Part shown: positions 1 through 8,636 of the stretch, one piece after another
Layout: each line of letters starts with the position of its first letter
How positions within the stretch are numbered: position 1 is the first letter of the stretch
Assembly (NCBI RefSeq): GCF_029952445.1
Contig: NZ_JAQPPK010000001.1
Coordinates: 62,001-126,000, forward strand
From: Paenarthrobacter nitroguajacolicus
Lineage (GTDB): Bacteria; Actinomycetota; Actinomycetes; Actinomycetales; Micrococcaceae
Length of the DNA stretch: 64,000 bases
Reading direction: 5' to 3'
The notes under the pieces: model-generated
Seen by the model: the letters and a program-made list of their open reading frames with translations, nothing else
Databases searched by the model: none
What the model was told of the DNA's origin: nothing
Made by a program: the position numbers and the translations under genes

Positions 1-128
1 GGCTTGAGTGGACGATTGAGTCCACGGAGGAAGCGAAGGACCGCGGGACGCAGCGGAAGGCCCGGCAGGGCACCCCGCAGCCTAGTCCCTCGGTGGACCC
101 GCGTTCTGTGCTGCGTGCGGTGAACTGA
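1..128 (+). CDS. Terminase small subunit, C-terminal end (partial)
   Basis: An open frame entering from the left edge (codons from base 3) ends at a TGA at 126-128, one base before the large terminase start. The last 41 residues are charged and Pro/Ser-rich, ending LRAVN. Position directly ahead of the large terminase, with almost no gap, is the usual place of the DNA-recognition subunit. The DNA-binding domain itself would lie outside the window, so the identification rests on position. Confidence 0.55.
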   Translation, partial: LEWTIESTEEAKDRGTQRKARQGTPQPSPSVDPRSVLRAVN

Positions 129-129
129 C

Positions 130-1806
130 GTGGCGGTCCTGATTGTCCCGGAGTTGGATGATCAGCCGTGGCCGACTCTTGGACCTGCCCTTGTTGAGTT
201 CATTCATGAGCGTTGCGTGTTTGGTCCTGGCTCTTTGGCTGGGCAACCGGCGGTTTTGGATGCTGAGAAGCAGGCGGCTTTGTACCGCTTGTATGAGGTG
301 TTCCCGCAGGGGCATGAGCTTGCTGGCCGTCGTCGTTTCAAACGTGGCGGTATCGAGTGGCGTAAGGGCATGGCTAAGACGGAGTTCATGGCGTGGGTGG
401 GTTTTTGTGAGCTGCACCCGGAGGCGCCTGTCAGGTGTGACGGCTTTGACGCTTACGGGGATCCTGTTGGCCGGCCGGTGATGTTTCCGTACATCCCGTT
501 TATGGCGACGTCGGAAGAGCAGGTTTCGGAGCTCGCTTATGGCGTGTTGAAGTACGTTGTTGAGGAAGGCCCGGACGCTGACCTGTTCGATTCTGGTTTG
601 GACCGAATTATCCGTCTGAATCATCGTGGGCAAGATGAGGGCAGGGCTGTTCCTGTTGCGAACGCCCCGAACTCGCGTGACGGTGCTTTGACGACATTCC
701 AGGCCTTTGATGAGCCCCACCGGCTGTACCTGCCGAATCAGAAGCACGCTCACGAAACCATGCAAGCAAACATGGAGAAGCGTGTACTTGAGGATCCGTG
801 GTCTTTGTACACTTCCACGGCTGGGCAGCCTGGGCAGGGTTCCATTCAGGAGGATCTTCGGAAGGAAGCTGAGGACATTGGGCAGGGTCTGATCCGGGAT
901 CCGCAGTTGTTCTTCTTCGCCCGTTGGGCCGGGGATAACCACGTGGATTTGGAGCCTCGGGCGGCAACGCCCGGGAGTCCGGCTGTCACCCCGGAGCAAG
1001 CTTTGGAGAACCGCATCGCGGCTGTCGCTGAGGCTACTGGCCCGGTTGGTGAGTACGGGCCGGGGCAGTTCCTTTCCATTGCCCGTCAGTGGGACCGTAA
1101 GGGCGCTGACAAGTCGTATCTGGAACGTGTGTGGTTCAACCGTTGGCGCCGTTCCGCTTCCCAGGCGTTTGATATTGAGAAGTGGAAGAACCTCGGCCGG
1201 CCCGGCGAGACGATCCCGGCTGGCGCGTTTGTCACGGTTGGCTTCGATGGGGCACGGTTCCGTGATGCAACAGCGTTTGTGGTCACGGACATCCGCACTG
1301 GCCTGCAGATGGGCGACCACATGCTTTGGGAGCAGGATCCGTTGGACCCGGATTGGGAAGTTGACGAATCCGAGGTCACGGCAAAGCTCGAAGAGATCAT
1401 GGAGCGCTTCGACGTCTGGCGTTTGTACGGCGACCCGCCCCACTGGACGGAAACGATGGGCTCATGGTCAGCGAAGTATCCGGACCAGATCGAAGAGTGG
1501 TGGACTGCCCGGAAGTCGCCCATGGCTTACGCGCTGCGTGAGTTCACGGAGGCTATTGACTCCGGGTCCGTGACGCATAGCAATTGCGAGGACTACAACC
1601 GCCACATTGGCAATGCCGGGCGTAAGGATCTGCGAATCCTTGACGATCACGGGGAGCCGTTGTGGGTGCTGAACAAGATGGAGATGGACCGCAAATTCGA
1701 CCAGGCCATGGCCGGTGTTCTTTCGTGGAAAGCCTGCCTGGACGCCCGGAAGTCCGGGGCCAAGCCACGTCGGAAGACGCGGAGGGCACCGCGGCGACTT
1801 TACTAG
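130..1806 (+). CDS. terL: Terminase large subunit
   Basis: A 558-residue protein of the size expected for the ATPase-nuclease motor that pumps phage DNA into the prohead. Residues 77-85 (WRKGMAKTE) look like the deviant Walker A loop of terminases, and QAFDE at 191-195 fits the Walker B motif with its catalytic Glu. The C-terminal half has Asp-containing segments (GFDGARFRD and YGDPPHW) at the places of the RNase H-like nuclease carboxylates. It starts at a GTG one base after the upstream stop, and the portal gene follows 11 bases downstream. The frame is intact throughout. Confidence 0.9.
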   Translation: MAVLIVPELDDQPWPTLGPALVEFIHERCVFGPGSLAGQPAVLDAEKQAALYRLYEVFPQGHELAGRRRFKRGGIEWRKGMAKTEFMAWVGFCELHPEAPVRCDGFDAYGDPVGRPVMFPYIPFMATSEEQVSELAYGVLKYVVEEGPDADLFDSGLDRIIRLNHRGQDEGRAVPVANAPNSRDGALTTFQAFDEPHRLYLPNQKHAHETMQANMEKRVLEDPWSLYTSTAGQPGQGSIQEDLRKEAEDIGQGLIRDPQLFFFARWAGDNHVDLEPRAATPGSPAVTPEQALENRIAAVAEATGPVGEYGPGQFLSIARQWDRKGADKSYLERVWFNRWRRSASQAFDIEKWKNLGRPGETIPAGAFVTVGFDGARFRDATAFVVTDIRTGLQMGDHMLWEQDPLDPDWEVDESEVTAKLEEIMERFDVWRLYGDPPHWTETMGSWSAKYPDQIEEWWTARKSPMAYALREFTEAIDSGSVTHSNCEDYNRHIGNAGRKDLRILDDHGEPLWVLNKMEMDRKFDQAMAGVLSWKACLDARKSGAKPRRKTRRAPRRLY

Positions 1807-1817
1807 GAGGCTGAACT

Positions 1818-3191
1818 ATGCCGGTTACACCGGAGGAATGGCTGCCTGTGCTGGCGAAGCGTCTTGATGCGGCGTACCCGCGGATCGCCCGCCTTCGTCG
1901 GTACGCTACGGGTGATTCGGACTTGCCTGAGATGGGCAAGAACTTGAAGGCTTCGTGGCAGGCGTTCCAGAAGAAGGCCCGGACGGACTTCGGCGGCCTT
2001 GCTGTTGGTGCACTGGCTAACCGGATCCGGTTGAACGGCATTGCCATCGGCGGGAACCAGAATCACCCGGCCTTGGCTGTTGCCAGGCGCATCGCCCGTG
2101 ACAACCGCCTAACGAGCCAATTCAAGAAAGCTGTCAAGGACTATCTGACGACGTCGTACGGCTACTTGGTGGTTTCCTCGGACGAGGGCCGGGCTGTGAT
2201 TACGCGTGAGAAGCCGGAAATGTTCTATGCCGCCACGGATCCCATCCGGACTTGGAAGGCCGTCGCGACGCTGAAGGTGTGGCGGGATGAGTATGCCGGC
2301 AAGGATTTCGCCAGAGTGGTTGTCCCCGGCCGCGCAGTCTTGTTTTCCCGGGCTTCGAGGAACACCAACGGCCTGGCTGTGGTGGGCGCCTACAGCGATG
2401 ACTGGTCTGTGGTCTCTGAACAGGAGTACGACGGCGACGTTCCGTGCATCGTTCTTCGTCGCGATGACGAGATGGGGCTTTTTGAGCCTCACATGGACGT
2501 CATCGACCGCATCAACCTGGGAAAGCTTCAGCGGCTCGTGACAACGGCGCTGCAGGCGTACCGGCAGCGGGCGTTGAAGTCCAGTGCCGACAGTCAAGGC
2601 CTGCCTGACAAGGACGCTGACGGCAACGACATCGACTTCCGGGCAATGTTTGAACCTTCCCCCGGTGCGATGTGGGAGCTCCCCGAAGGTCTGGACATCT
2701 GGGAATCCCAGTACACCGATACAACCCCGATGCTGAACGCTGAGAAGGCTGATGCGAGGGACTTCGCGGCCGTTTCGCGCACTCCGGTGTATGTGTTCAC
2801 TCCTGAGAGCGCGAATCAGTCCGCAGAGGGCGCGGCAGCAGCCAAAGAGCAGCACGTTGCGCTGGCTGAAGACGAGATCGAGAACATCAAACCTGGTCTT
2901 GACGTGCTCATGATCTACGCGCTCCGTGTCGAGGGCGTGATCCTCCACGAGGACGAGACGTTGGACATGCTCTTCGTCCCCGCTGACCGCGTTTCCTTGT
3001 CGGAGAAGTACGCGGCCGCCGGGCAAGCGAAGGCGGCCGGCGAATCATGGGATTCCATTGCTCGGAACATTCTTGGCTACTCCCCTGAGCAGATCCGGCA
3101 GGACGCTTTGGCGCGGGCCACGGAGCAATTGGCAATCACGGCGTTGATGGGGGCACCGAATGGCGGACCTAACCCCGGCGCAGCGGCTTAG
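1818..3191 (+). CDS. Portal protein (SPP1 gp6-like)
   Basis: A 457-residue protein located between terminase and a MuF-like protein, the invariable place of the portal, the dodecameric ring through which DNA enters and leaves the head. The N-terminus (LPVLAKRLDAAYPRIARLRR) and the later acidic and amphipathic segments resemble actinophage portals of the SPP1 gp6 class. An AGGAGG ribosome site at 1805-1810 lies 7 bases before the ATG. The 3' end overlaps the next gene by 32 bases in another frame, suggesting translational coupling. Confidence 0.85.
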   Translation: MPVTPEEWLPVLAKRLDAAYPRIARLRRYATGDSDLPEMGKNLKASWQAFQKKARTDFGGLAVGALANRIRLNGIAIGGNQNHPALAVARRIARDNRLTSQFKKAVKDYLTTSYGYLVVSSDEGRAVITREKPEMFYAATDPIRTWKAVATLKVWRDEYAGKDFARVVVPGRAVLFSRASRNTNGLAVVGAYSDDWSVVSEQEYDGDVPCIVLRRDDEMGLFEPHMDVIDRINLGKLQRLVTTALQAYRQRALKSSADSQGLPDKDADGNDIDFRAMFEPSPGAMWELPEGLDIWESQYTDTTPMLNAEKADARDFAAVSRTPVYVFTPESANQSAEGAAAAKEQHVALAEDEIENIKPGLDVLMIYALRVEGVILHEDETLDMLFVPADRVSLSEKYAAAGQAKAAGESWDSIARNILGYSPEQIRQDALARATEQLAITALMGAPNGGPNPGAAA

Positions 3192-3942
3192 CGCGTACAT
3201 GACGGCATCCACGCAGGTCCGCGAACGAGTAATGACGTTCGCGGACCTGCTGTGGGGCTCCATGGACTCTTACCGTGACGCCGACATCAACCGTTTGGTT
3301 GACGCCATCGTTCCCCGCGTCCAAGCCGGGCAAATCGCCATAGCGAACCTGACCGCAGCCTATGTCGCGGATGCGGCTGGTGCCGCTGGTGTCCCGGTCA
3401 TCATTGCTGAGGTCACTGACGGCCGAGGTGTTGACCCTAATGTCGTCTACCGGCGCCCGGCCGTGACCGTGTATTCGGAGCTCGCCGCGGGCGCCCAATT
3501 CGCTGATGCTGTGAAGGCCGGCGGCCTGCGCCTGACGCAACTGATCGGCATGGACATGCAAATGTCCAAGGTCCGCCAGTTCCGGACCTCTGGAACCGCT
3601 GCCGGTTTCGATGGGTTCAGGCGCACCCTGACCGGCCGCGAGAACTGCGCGATGTGCGTCATCGCTTCCACGCAGCGTTACCACATCGGCAATTTGATGC
3701 CGATCCACCCGGGTTGTGACTGCGGTGTTACCCCGCTGAAACGCGGGGAAGGCGTCTCCCAGGTCATTGATGAGGCTCTGCTCGAGTCCACTCACGACCA
3801 TGTGGCGGACTTCGCTGGCGTCGCCAACAGAGGCGGCAGGGCACCCGATTACCGGCAGCTCATCATCACCCAGGACCACGGAGAGTACGGCCCCACGCTG
3901 GCTTGGCGCGGGGACGCTTTCACCGGCCCTGATGATCTCTAA
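3160..3942 (+). CDS. MuF-like minor capsid protein
   Basis: A 260-residue protein encoded directly after the portal. Cys163 and Cys166 (ENCAMC) followed by HPGCDC at residues 183-188 form the Cys/His cluster characteristic of the Mu F / SPP1 gp7 minor head domain. Members of this family sit at the portal vertex and are needed for correct head assembly or DNA ejection. No toxin domain is fused at the C-terminus, unlike longer MuF polymorphic-toxin versions. The ATG at 3160 lies inside the portal gene. The alternative of a later start would cut into the conserved N-terminal helical region. Confidence 0.8.
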   Translation: MADLTPAQRLSAYMTASTQVRERVMTFADLLWGSMDSYRDADINRLVDAIVPRVQAGQIAIANLTAAYVADAAGAAGVPVIIAEVTDGRGVDPNVVYRRPAVTVYSELAAGAQFADAVKAGGLRLTQLIGMDMQMSKVRQFRTSGTAAGFDGFRRTLTGRENCAMCVIASTQRYHIGNLMPIHPGCDCGVTPLKRGEGVSQVIDEALLESTHDHVADFAGVANRGGRAPDYRQLIITQDHGEYGPTLAWRGDAFTGPDDL

Positions 3943-3972
3943 ATTTCCCTGCTGACAAGCGGCGGGGCTTTG

Positions 3973-4007
3973 CCCGAAACGGGCAAACATCCAATACCCG
4001 AAACGGG
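3973..4007. repeat. Two copies of the palindrome CCCGAAACGGG
   Basis: CCCGAAACGGG occurs at 3973-3983 and again at 3997-4007, 24 bases apart start to start, in the 76-base gap ahead of the scaffold gene. Each copy is an 11-base palindrome with a 3-base centre. The second copy runs straight into the GGGAGTAG ribosome site. It could be a regulatory-protein site or a short RNA hairpin acting on scaffold/capsid translation; the sequence alone does not decide. Confidence 0.6.
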
Positions 4008-4018
4008 AGTAGAAACGA

Positions 4019-4585
4019 ATGTCCAAGACACCGGCACACCACGGCATTGATCTGTTCGCCCCCGGCGGCCTTACCGAACTGTTCGCTTTCCACCGCGCAA
4101 CCTTTGGTGACGCGGTCATGGAAGGAGACGACGGCGGCGATACGGACAAGGGCAAGGACACCACTGTGGCCGAACTGCTCGCAGAGGTTGACAAGTGGAA
4201 GTCCCTGGCCCGCAAGAACGAGGACCGTGCCAAGGAGAACGCGGACAAAGCGAAACGCTTTGACGCGCTGGAAGAGGCGAACAAATCCGACCTCGACAAG
4301 GAAAAGGCCCGTGCTGACGCTGCCGAAAAGGCGCTTGCTGATCGCGACACCCAAGACGCCGTCACCAAGGACCGTGATGACGTCGCCAAGGAATTCGGCA
4401 TCGACGCCGCGCTTCTGCGTGGTGCCAGCCGCGAGGAACTGGAAGATCACGCCAAAGCTCTCCAGCCCCTCTTCAAAAAGGACAACGCGCCCGGTTCTGT
4501 GGGCGCCGGCGACGCGGGCAGCTCCGTCCACGACAAGGAAGAGCTGTCAGCGGACGACGTCGTTGCTGCCGCTGTGAAGCGGTAA
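4019..4585 (+). CDS. Capsid scaffold protein
   Basis: A 188-residue, strongly charged, Ala/Lys/Asp/Glu-rich protein. Roughly residues 40-110 form an uninterrupted helical coiled-coil stretch (AELLAEVDKWKSLARK onward), followed by a C-terminal basic/acidic tail. Such proteins assemble inside the prohead and are removed before DNA packaging. Its position immediately before the major capsid gene supports this. The ATG is preceded by GGGAGTAG. No protease gene or protease motif was seen nearby, so exit without cleavage is possible. Confidence 0.8.
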   Translation: MSKTPAHHGIDLFAPGGLTELFAFHRATFGDAVMEGDDGGDTDKGKDTTVAELLAEVDKWKSLARKNEDRAKENADKAKRFDALEEANKSDLDKEKARADAAEKALADRDTQDAVTKDRDDVAKEFGIDAALLRGASREELEDHAKALQPLFKKDNAPGSVGAGDAGSSVHDKEELSADDVVAAAVKR

Positions 4586-4651
4586 CGAAAACAAACTCCC
4601 TAGCATGTCCAGCCACGGACCTGCTGGGCGCACACCCCTAAAGGAGGGACC

Positions 4652-5908
4652 GTGGCTAACATTTTCGAGAAGGGCACCAAGTTTGCCCAGACCGCACTGG
4701 CGCTTCTGCGTCGCGAGGTCAAGACCCCTGGCTTGTTCATTTACAAGTTCGGAAAAGCGGATTTCACGGGCGCTGCTGGTGACACCATCAGCATCAAGCG
4801 GCCCCCGCTGCTCCGGGCCCGGGATAAGGGCTGGCGCACGAACAACGCCATCATTGTTGACCAGTTGCAGCAGTCCCGCATTCAGGTCACCCTGAGCCAG
4901 CACCCGTACAACGCCGTCGCATTGTCTTCGGAAGAAGAAACCCTCGACGAAGTGGACTATGTCCGCGACGTCCAGGCCCCGCAGGTTCGTTCCGTCCTCG
5001 AGTTCTTCGAGGAAGTCATTGTTGCCGTGCTGGCGGCAGTCGAGTTCGCCTTCACCGTGGCCTTCGACCCTGCTGGTACGGGCGCGGTGGCTGATCCCCG
5101 CAAGGTGGCGATCAAGGCCCGCAAGCTCTTCCAGAAGGCGCACGTTCCGACCAGTGGCCGGTATTGGCTTGTTGGAGCGAACGTTTCGGAGGCTGTCGCG
5201 TCCTACGACAAGCTGCTTGAAGTGGACACGTCGGGACTTCCAGAGGCGCTGCGCGAAGGTGTTGTCGGCAAGCTCGCCGGTTTCGTCATTGTTGAAGTCG
5301 ACGCGCTCGGCGAAGACGAGTCCTACTTCGTGCACGAGTCGGCAATCGCCATCGCGACTGTGGCTCCCGTTGTTCCCAACGGCGCTTCCAAGGGCGGTGG
5401 TGTGGCGGCCGGCAATGGCCTGGCAGTGACCCAGCTCTGGGACTACGACGGCGACCTGCTGTCCGACCGCTCCGTGGTGCACGCCTTCGTTGGCGCGTCA
5501 GCCGTTCTTGACCCGCAGGTCGAGGAAGACAAGAGCTCCGAGGACTACGGCCGTATCATCCTCGGTTCGGACGGCAAGCCGGTCATGGATTTCTTCCGCG
5601 CCATCAAGGTTGAGTTCGGCGCTGAGGACACAACGGACAGCGCCACGTGGACTATCCAGGTGACAGGCTCCCCGACTGACGGCACTTACCAGCTCTTAGT
5701 TGACGGTGAGGCCACGGGCCCGATTGCTTACAACGCCACCAACGGGGCAGTCGCTCAGGCTCTCAACGAGCTTGAGGGCGTAACCGGGGTGAAGGTCACC
5801 GGCAGCAGTGCCAAGACGCTGACTTTCCAGGAGGACGTCATCGTCGCGGCGGATGCCGCTGGTTTGGTTGGCGGCACCAGCCCCAACGTGACCGTCACGA
5901 AGGTCTAG
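4652..5908 (+). CDS. Major capsid protein with C-terminal surface domain
   Basis: A 418-residue protein whose first ~320 residues resemble P22/actinophage-type coat proteins and which follows the scaffold gene. A strong AAAGGAGG site precedes the GTG start. From about residue 330 there is an extra ~85-residue beta-rich domain with a GTYQLLVDGEATGPIAYNA-type sequence followed by an AVAQALNEL helix. This pattern recurs as a decoration module in many phage structural proteins, so it probably projects from the capsid surface. The gene is intact and likely the most highly translated of the head operon. Confidence 0.85.
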   Translation: MANIFEKGTKFAQTALALLRREVKTPGLFIYKFGKADFTGAAGDTISIKRPPLLRARDKGWRTNNAIIVDQLQQSRIQVTLSQHPYNAVALSSEEETLDEVDYVRDVQAPQVRSVLEFFEEVIVAVLAAVEFAFTVAFDPAGTGAVADPRKVAIKARKLFQKAHVPTSGRYWLVGANVSEAVASYDKLLEVDTSGLPEALREGVVGKLAGFVIVEVDALGEDESYFVHESAIAIATVAPVVPNGASKGGGVAAGNGLAVTQLWDYDGDLLSDRSVVHAFVGASAVLDPQVEEDKSSEDYGRIILGSDGKPVMDFFRAIKVEFGAEDTTDSATWTIQVTGSPTDGTYQLLVDGEATGPIAYNATNGAVAQALNELEGVTGVKVTGSSAKTLTFQEDVIVAADAAGLVGGTSPNVTVTKV

Positions 5909-5925
5909 CCAAGGAGGGAGAGGTC

Positions 5926-6492
5926 ATGCCTGATCTCGCTAACGCGACTGATGTTGAAGCACTGCTTGGGCGTGACCTCTCCGACACTGAGACGCGAAGG
6001 GTGGAGGGCATCCTTGCGAAAGCCTCCGCCCTGTTCCGCCTCGAAGCCCGGCAGCAGTTCACTCCGGGCGAGTCGTTGGTGAGGTTGCGCGTCACTTACG
6101 GGCGCGTGTACCTGCCGGAGCGGCCCGTGGTGGAGGTTCATTCGGTGACGGATGATGCCGGTGCCGCTGTGGCCTACAAAAGGTTCAAGCAGTGGTTGAC
6201 GGTCTGCCGTGGCTCCCACGCGTTCGTCACTGTGGCCTACAGCCACGGATCCGACACTGTTCCCGAGCTGGCTAAGTCGACGGTGGCGGACATCGCCCGG
6301 AAGGTGCTCAGCATCGCGCCTGAAGCCGTCACGGGTGTCACGCAAATGTCCACGACGTCCGGGCCTTTCACAGATTCGGCAACGTACGCGGCGTGGGCTG
6401 TGGGCGGGCAGACGATGCTTTCACCGGATGACCAGGCCACTGCCCGGTCGTTCCGTGCGAGGCCGCCCAAGGTCACGGTGATGGTTCCGTGA
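5926..6492 (+). CDS. Head-tail connector (adaptor) protein
   Basis: A 188-residue protein just after the capsid gene. The N-terminal helical part (LANATDVEALLGRDLSDTETRRVEG) with TDVEALL matches phage head-completion adaptors of the gp6/gp15 type that bind below the portal. An AAGGAGGGAG ribosome site precedes the ATG. Its last bases overlap the next gene's GTG start. The exact adaptor class is inferred from position and the N-terminal pattern. Confidence 0.65.
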   Translation: MPDLANATDVEALLGRDLSDTETRRVEGILAKASALFRLEARQQFTPGESLVRLRVTYGRVYLPERPVVEVHSVTDDAGAAVAYKRFKQWLTVCRGSHAFVTVAYSHGSDTVPELAKSTVADIARKVLSIAPEAVTGVTQMSTTSGPFTDSATYAAWAVGGQTMLSPDDQATARSFRARPPKVTVMVP

Positions 6493-6824
6493 CGGGCCGT
6501 CAGCCCGGCGAGGTGACGGTCCAATTCAAACGCCGGTTGCCGGGAACGGTCGTGGACGGTTTCGAGACGGTGGCGTACGGGCCGTGGTTCGACGTCGAGG
6601 GCTGTCTCGTGGAGTACGTGAACGAAGCATCCGAGGATGACCGGGCGGGCCGGGACAAGGTCGTGCACGCGGCCGTTGTTTATGCCCCGCCCCTAGATGA
6701 CATGCCCCGCGAATACGACATGGCCCGGCTTCCCGACGATATGGCCGAATACGACGTCATCAACCGGCCGGCGCGATGGCGGCGGGTCGGGACTGAGATC
6801 CGCTTGGGAAGGGTGGCTGGCTGA
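6489..6824 (+). CDS. Head-closure/stopper-like protein
   Basis: A 111-residue protein starting at a GTG that overlaps the previous stop by 4 bases. It is beta-rich and ends in a basic segment (ARWRRVGTEIRLGRVAG), as is common for the ring that closes the head before tail joining. The family was not recognised from motifs; the call rests on size and place as the second gene of the connector set. Confidence 0.5.
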   Translation: MTGRQPGEVTVQFKRRLPGTVVDGFETVAYGPWFDVEGCLVEYVNEASEDDRAGRDKVVHAAVVYAPPLDDMPREYDMARLPDDMAEYDVINRPARWRRVGTEIRLGRVAG

Positions 6825-7060
6825 TGCCGAACATCAAGTTCAACGACAGGGAATTGTCGCGGCTGCTGAAAGAGACGGCAAAGAACGATGTGAAGAAACG
6901 CGCCGATCGTATCGCCGCCGCCGCGGGTGATGGCATGGAGTCCTCCGTCGTTATTGGTCGCACCCGCGCCCGGGCGTCAGTCATCACAGCCACCTACGCC
7001 GCACGGACAGCTGAGGCGCGTAACGCCGCACTGACCCGGGCAATTGACGCGGGCCGGTGA
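6824..7060 (+). CDS. Small neck/tail-joining protein
   Basis: A 78-residue, highly basic helical protein. It starts at the ATG that shares its A with the previous stop. It occupies the place where HK97 gp10-type proteins are normally found but is shorter than usual (those are ~100-150 residues). It may be a reduced form of that family, or a separate small neck component. Confidence 0.45.
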   Translation: MPNIKFNDRELSRLLKETAKNDVKKRADRIAAAAGDGMESSVVIGRTRARASVITATYAARTAEARNAALTRAIDAGR

Positions 7061-7064
7061 TCGG

Positions 7065-7436
7065 ATGCTTCCTTCGGCTCTTCTCTGGCTGATCCACTAC
7101 CTGGACCAAAAACTGACGGAAACGGTGCGGGGCGAAGTGCCCCGTGACCGGCCCACCGAGTTCGTCCTCGTGTCAGTGGCTGGTGGTGACAATCGCACCG
7201 CCGTTACGGGCGCCGTCCAGGCGCTCATCGAGTCTTGGGCCGGAACCATCCTCGAAGCCGAGGCCTTAGCCCGTGAAGTTGACGGTCTTGTCAGGAAAGC
7301 GCCAGGCCAAACCGTTGACGGCATCTACTGCAAGGGCTCACGTGCCTTCGGGCTCCCGTATGAGTCCCCTGATCCAGATTCAGGAGCTGCGCGTTACCGG
7401 CAGCTCGTTTCTCTCACTTTCCGCAGAACGGAGTAA
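7065..7436 (+). CDS. Tail terminator protein
   Basis: A 123-residue alpha/beta protein (start MLPSALLWLIHYLDQKL) placed between the neck genes and the major tail gene, the usual position of the ring that ends tail growth and joins the head. The ATG at 7065, 4 bases after the previous stop, is preferred to an in-frame TTG at 7044, which would overlap the upstream gene. No strong ribosome site is visible, so coupling to the upstream gene is likely. Confidence 0.55.
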   Translation: MLPSALLWLIHYLDQKLTETVRGEVPRDRPTEFVLVSVAGGDNRTAVTGAVQALIESWAGTILEAEALAREVDGLVRKAPGQTVDGIYCKGSRAFGLPYESPDPDSGAARYRQLVSLTFRRTE

Positions 7437-7439
7437 ACC

Positions 7440-7634
7440 ATGACCCGCGTAACTTTCGCGGTGGACCACGTCACCAGCCGGGGCCGCACCTTCAAACGGG
7501 GCAGCACCCATGACGTAAGTCCTGCCGAGGCACGCGAACTCATTTTCAACGCCAAGGCGGTCGCTGCCAGCCCCGCACCGGCGCCCGTCAAACCTGTTGC
7601 GGCCAAGCCCGCCGAAAAGTCCAAGGAGGGCTAA
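7440..7634 (+). CDS. Small tail-region protein, unknown
   Basis: A 64-residue protein: a compact first half (MTRVTFAVDHVTSRGRTFKRG) and an Ala/Pro/Lys-rich tail. Similar short proteins sit just upstream of the major tail gene in many actinophages. The first half resembles small beta-barrel capsid or tail accessory proteins, but no function can be assigned. The ATG follows the upstream stop by 3 bases. Confidence 0.5.
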   Translation: MTRVTFAVDHVTSRGRTFKRGSTHDVSPAEARELIFNAKAVAASPAPAPVKPVAAKPAEKSKEG

Positions 7635-7639
7635 GAGCA

Positions 7640-8200
7640 ATGACACTGAACAAGTCAAACGTCCGTATTTTCGGTGACCTCGGCACGGAAGTGTTCCTGG
7701 CGCCGAAGGGTTCCGTCCTCCCGGAAGACGTCAACATCGACCCCGACGCCCCGTTCGAGGGGCTTGGCTGGCTCTCGGAAGGCATCGACGTTGATATTTC
7801 CGTTGATGTTTACAAAGCCAAAGGTGTTGGTGGGGTGACGCTCCGCACGAAAGTTACAGGCACCGAACGCACCATCAAGTTCCAGTGCCCGGAGGACACG
7901 CCCGGCGTTCGTGACCTGTACTACGGCATCACAACCCCTGACGTGGTGACCGGTGCCGGCGCTGCCGCAGTCGCGAAGTCGCAGATCCTTCCCGAGCGTC
8001 TGCCCACGATCCAGCGTGCGGCCGTATTCAAGAACGTTGACGAAGGCATCACGGAATACCTGTGCTGCACGAACATCGAGATCACTGACCGCGGCACCCT
8101 CAGCTACAAGTCGGATAAGGAAAAGATCTACGAGTTCACGGTGGAACTCGTTGGCGATCTCTACATCCTGACCAACGATCCCGTCTTCACGGGCGTGTAA
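7640..8200 (+). CDS. Major tail (tube) protein
   Basis: A 186-residue beta-rich protein (SNVRIFGDLGTEVFLAPKG...) of the type that stacks in rings to build the siphovirus tail tube. It sits between tail terminator and tail chaperones and is followed by a strong hairpin terminator, as expected for an abundant structural product. The ATG is preceded by an AGGAGGG-like site. Confidence 0.75.
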   Translation: MTLNKSNVRIFGDLGTEVFLAPKGSVLPEDVNIDPDAPFEGLGWLSEGIDVDISVDVYKAKGVGGVTLRTKVTGTERTIKFQCPEDTPGVRDLYYGITTPDVVTGAGAAAVAKSQILPERLPTIQRAAVFKNVDEGITEYLCCTNIEITDRGTLSYKSDKEKIYEFTVELVGDLYILTNDPVFTGV

Positions 8201-8206
8201 CAGGCC

Positions 8207-8243
8207 GCTGCGGGGTGGGTTTGCTGACTCCCCACCCCGCAGC
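8207..8243 (+). terminator. Hairpin terminator after major tail gene
   Basis: A perfect 13-bp stem (8207-8219 with 8231-8243, GCTGCGGGGTGGG arm) with an 11-base loop lies 7 bases after the major tail stop. Only a short T run follows, so it probably attenuates rather than fully stops late transcription, lowering downstream tail-gene expression. Confidence 0.75.
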
Positions 8244-8312
8244 TTTCCACACATCAAAAAACAGTCAGCACACCTCTTTCTCAAACACATCCTCAAAGGA
8301 GTCAGCAAACTC

Positions 8313-8636
8313 ATGGCTACAGCACGCAAAGAACTGTCCGAAATCAAGCAACCCGAAGACCACAAGGCCAAAGTCGAAGACTTCACCATCGAATTCTCCG
8401 GTGAGAAATTCACCGTGAAAGCCAAAGCCGTGAAGGACTACCGGATCCTGATGCTCCTTGCGAAGGTCGAAACTGATGCGTCCGCGCTGCCCGAAGCGCT
8501 TACCAAGCTTCTGGGTGCCGAGCAGCACGAGCGCATGATCGATGCCATCGAAGACAACGAAGGCTTCGTTGACATCGAAACGGTGGGCGAGTTCCTGCGT
8601 GAACTCATGCAGGCAGGTAACCGAAAAAACTCCTGA
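8313..8636 (+). CDS. Tail assembly chaperone, short (zero-frame) form
   Basis: A 107-residue acidic helical protein starting MATARKELSEIKQ, with an upstream AAAGGAG site. Its position between major tail and tape measure genes is that of the lambda G-type chaperone that coats the tape measure during tail building. The stop at 8634-8636 lies 2 codons after the slippery A AAA AAC. Confidence 0.8.
   Translation: MATARKELSEIKQPEDHKAKVEDFTIEFSGEKFTVKAKAVKDYRILMLLAKVETDASALPEALTKLLGAEQHERMIDAIEDNEGFVDIETVGEFLRELMQAGNRKNS

Noticed and set aside
3160..3942. MuF polymorphic toxin
   Set aside because: The protein ends shortly after the MuF Cys/His cluster, with no toxin domain.
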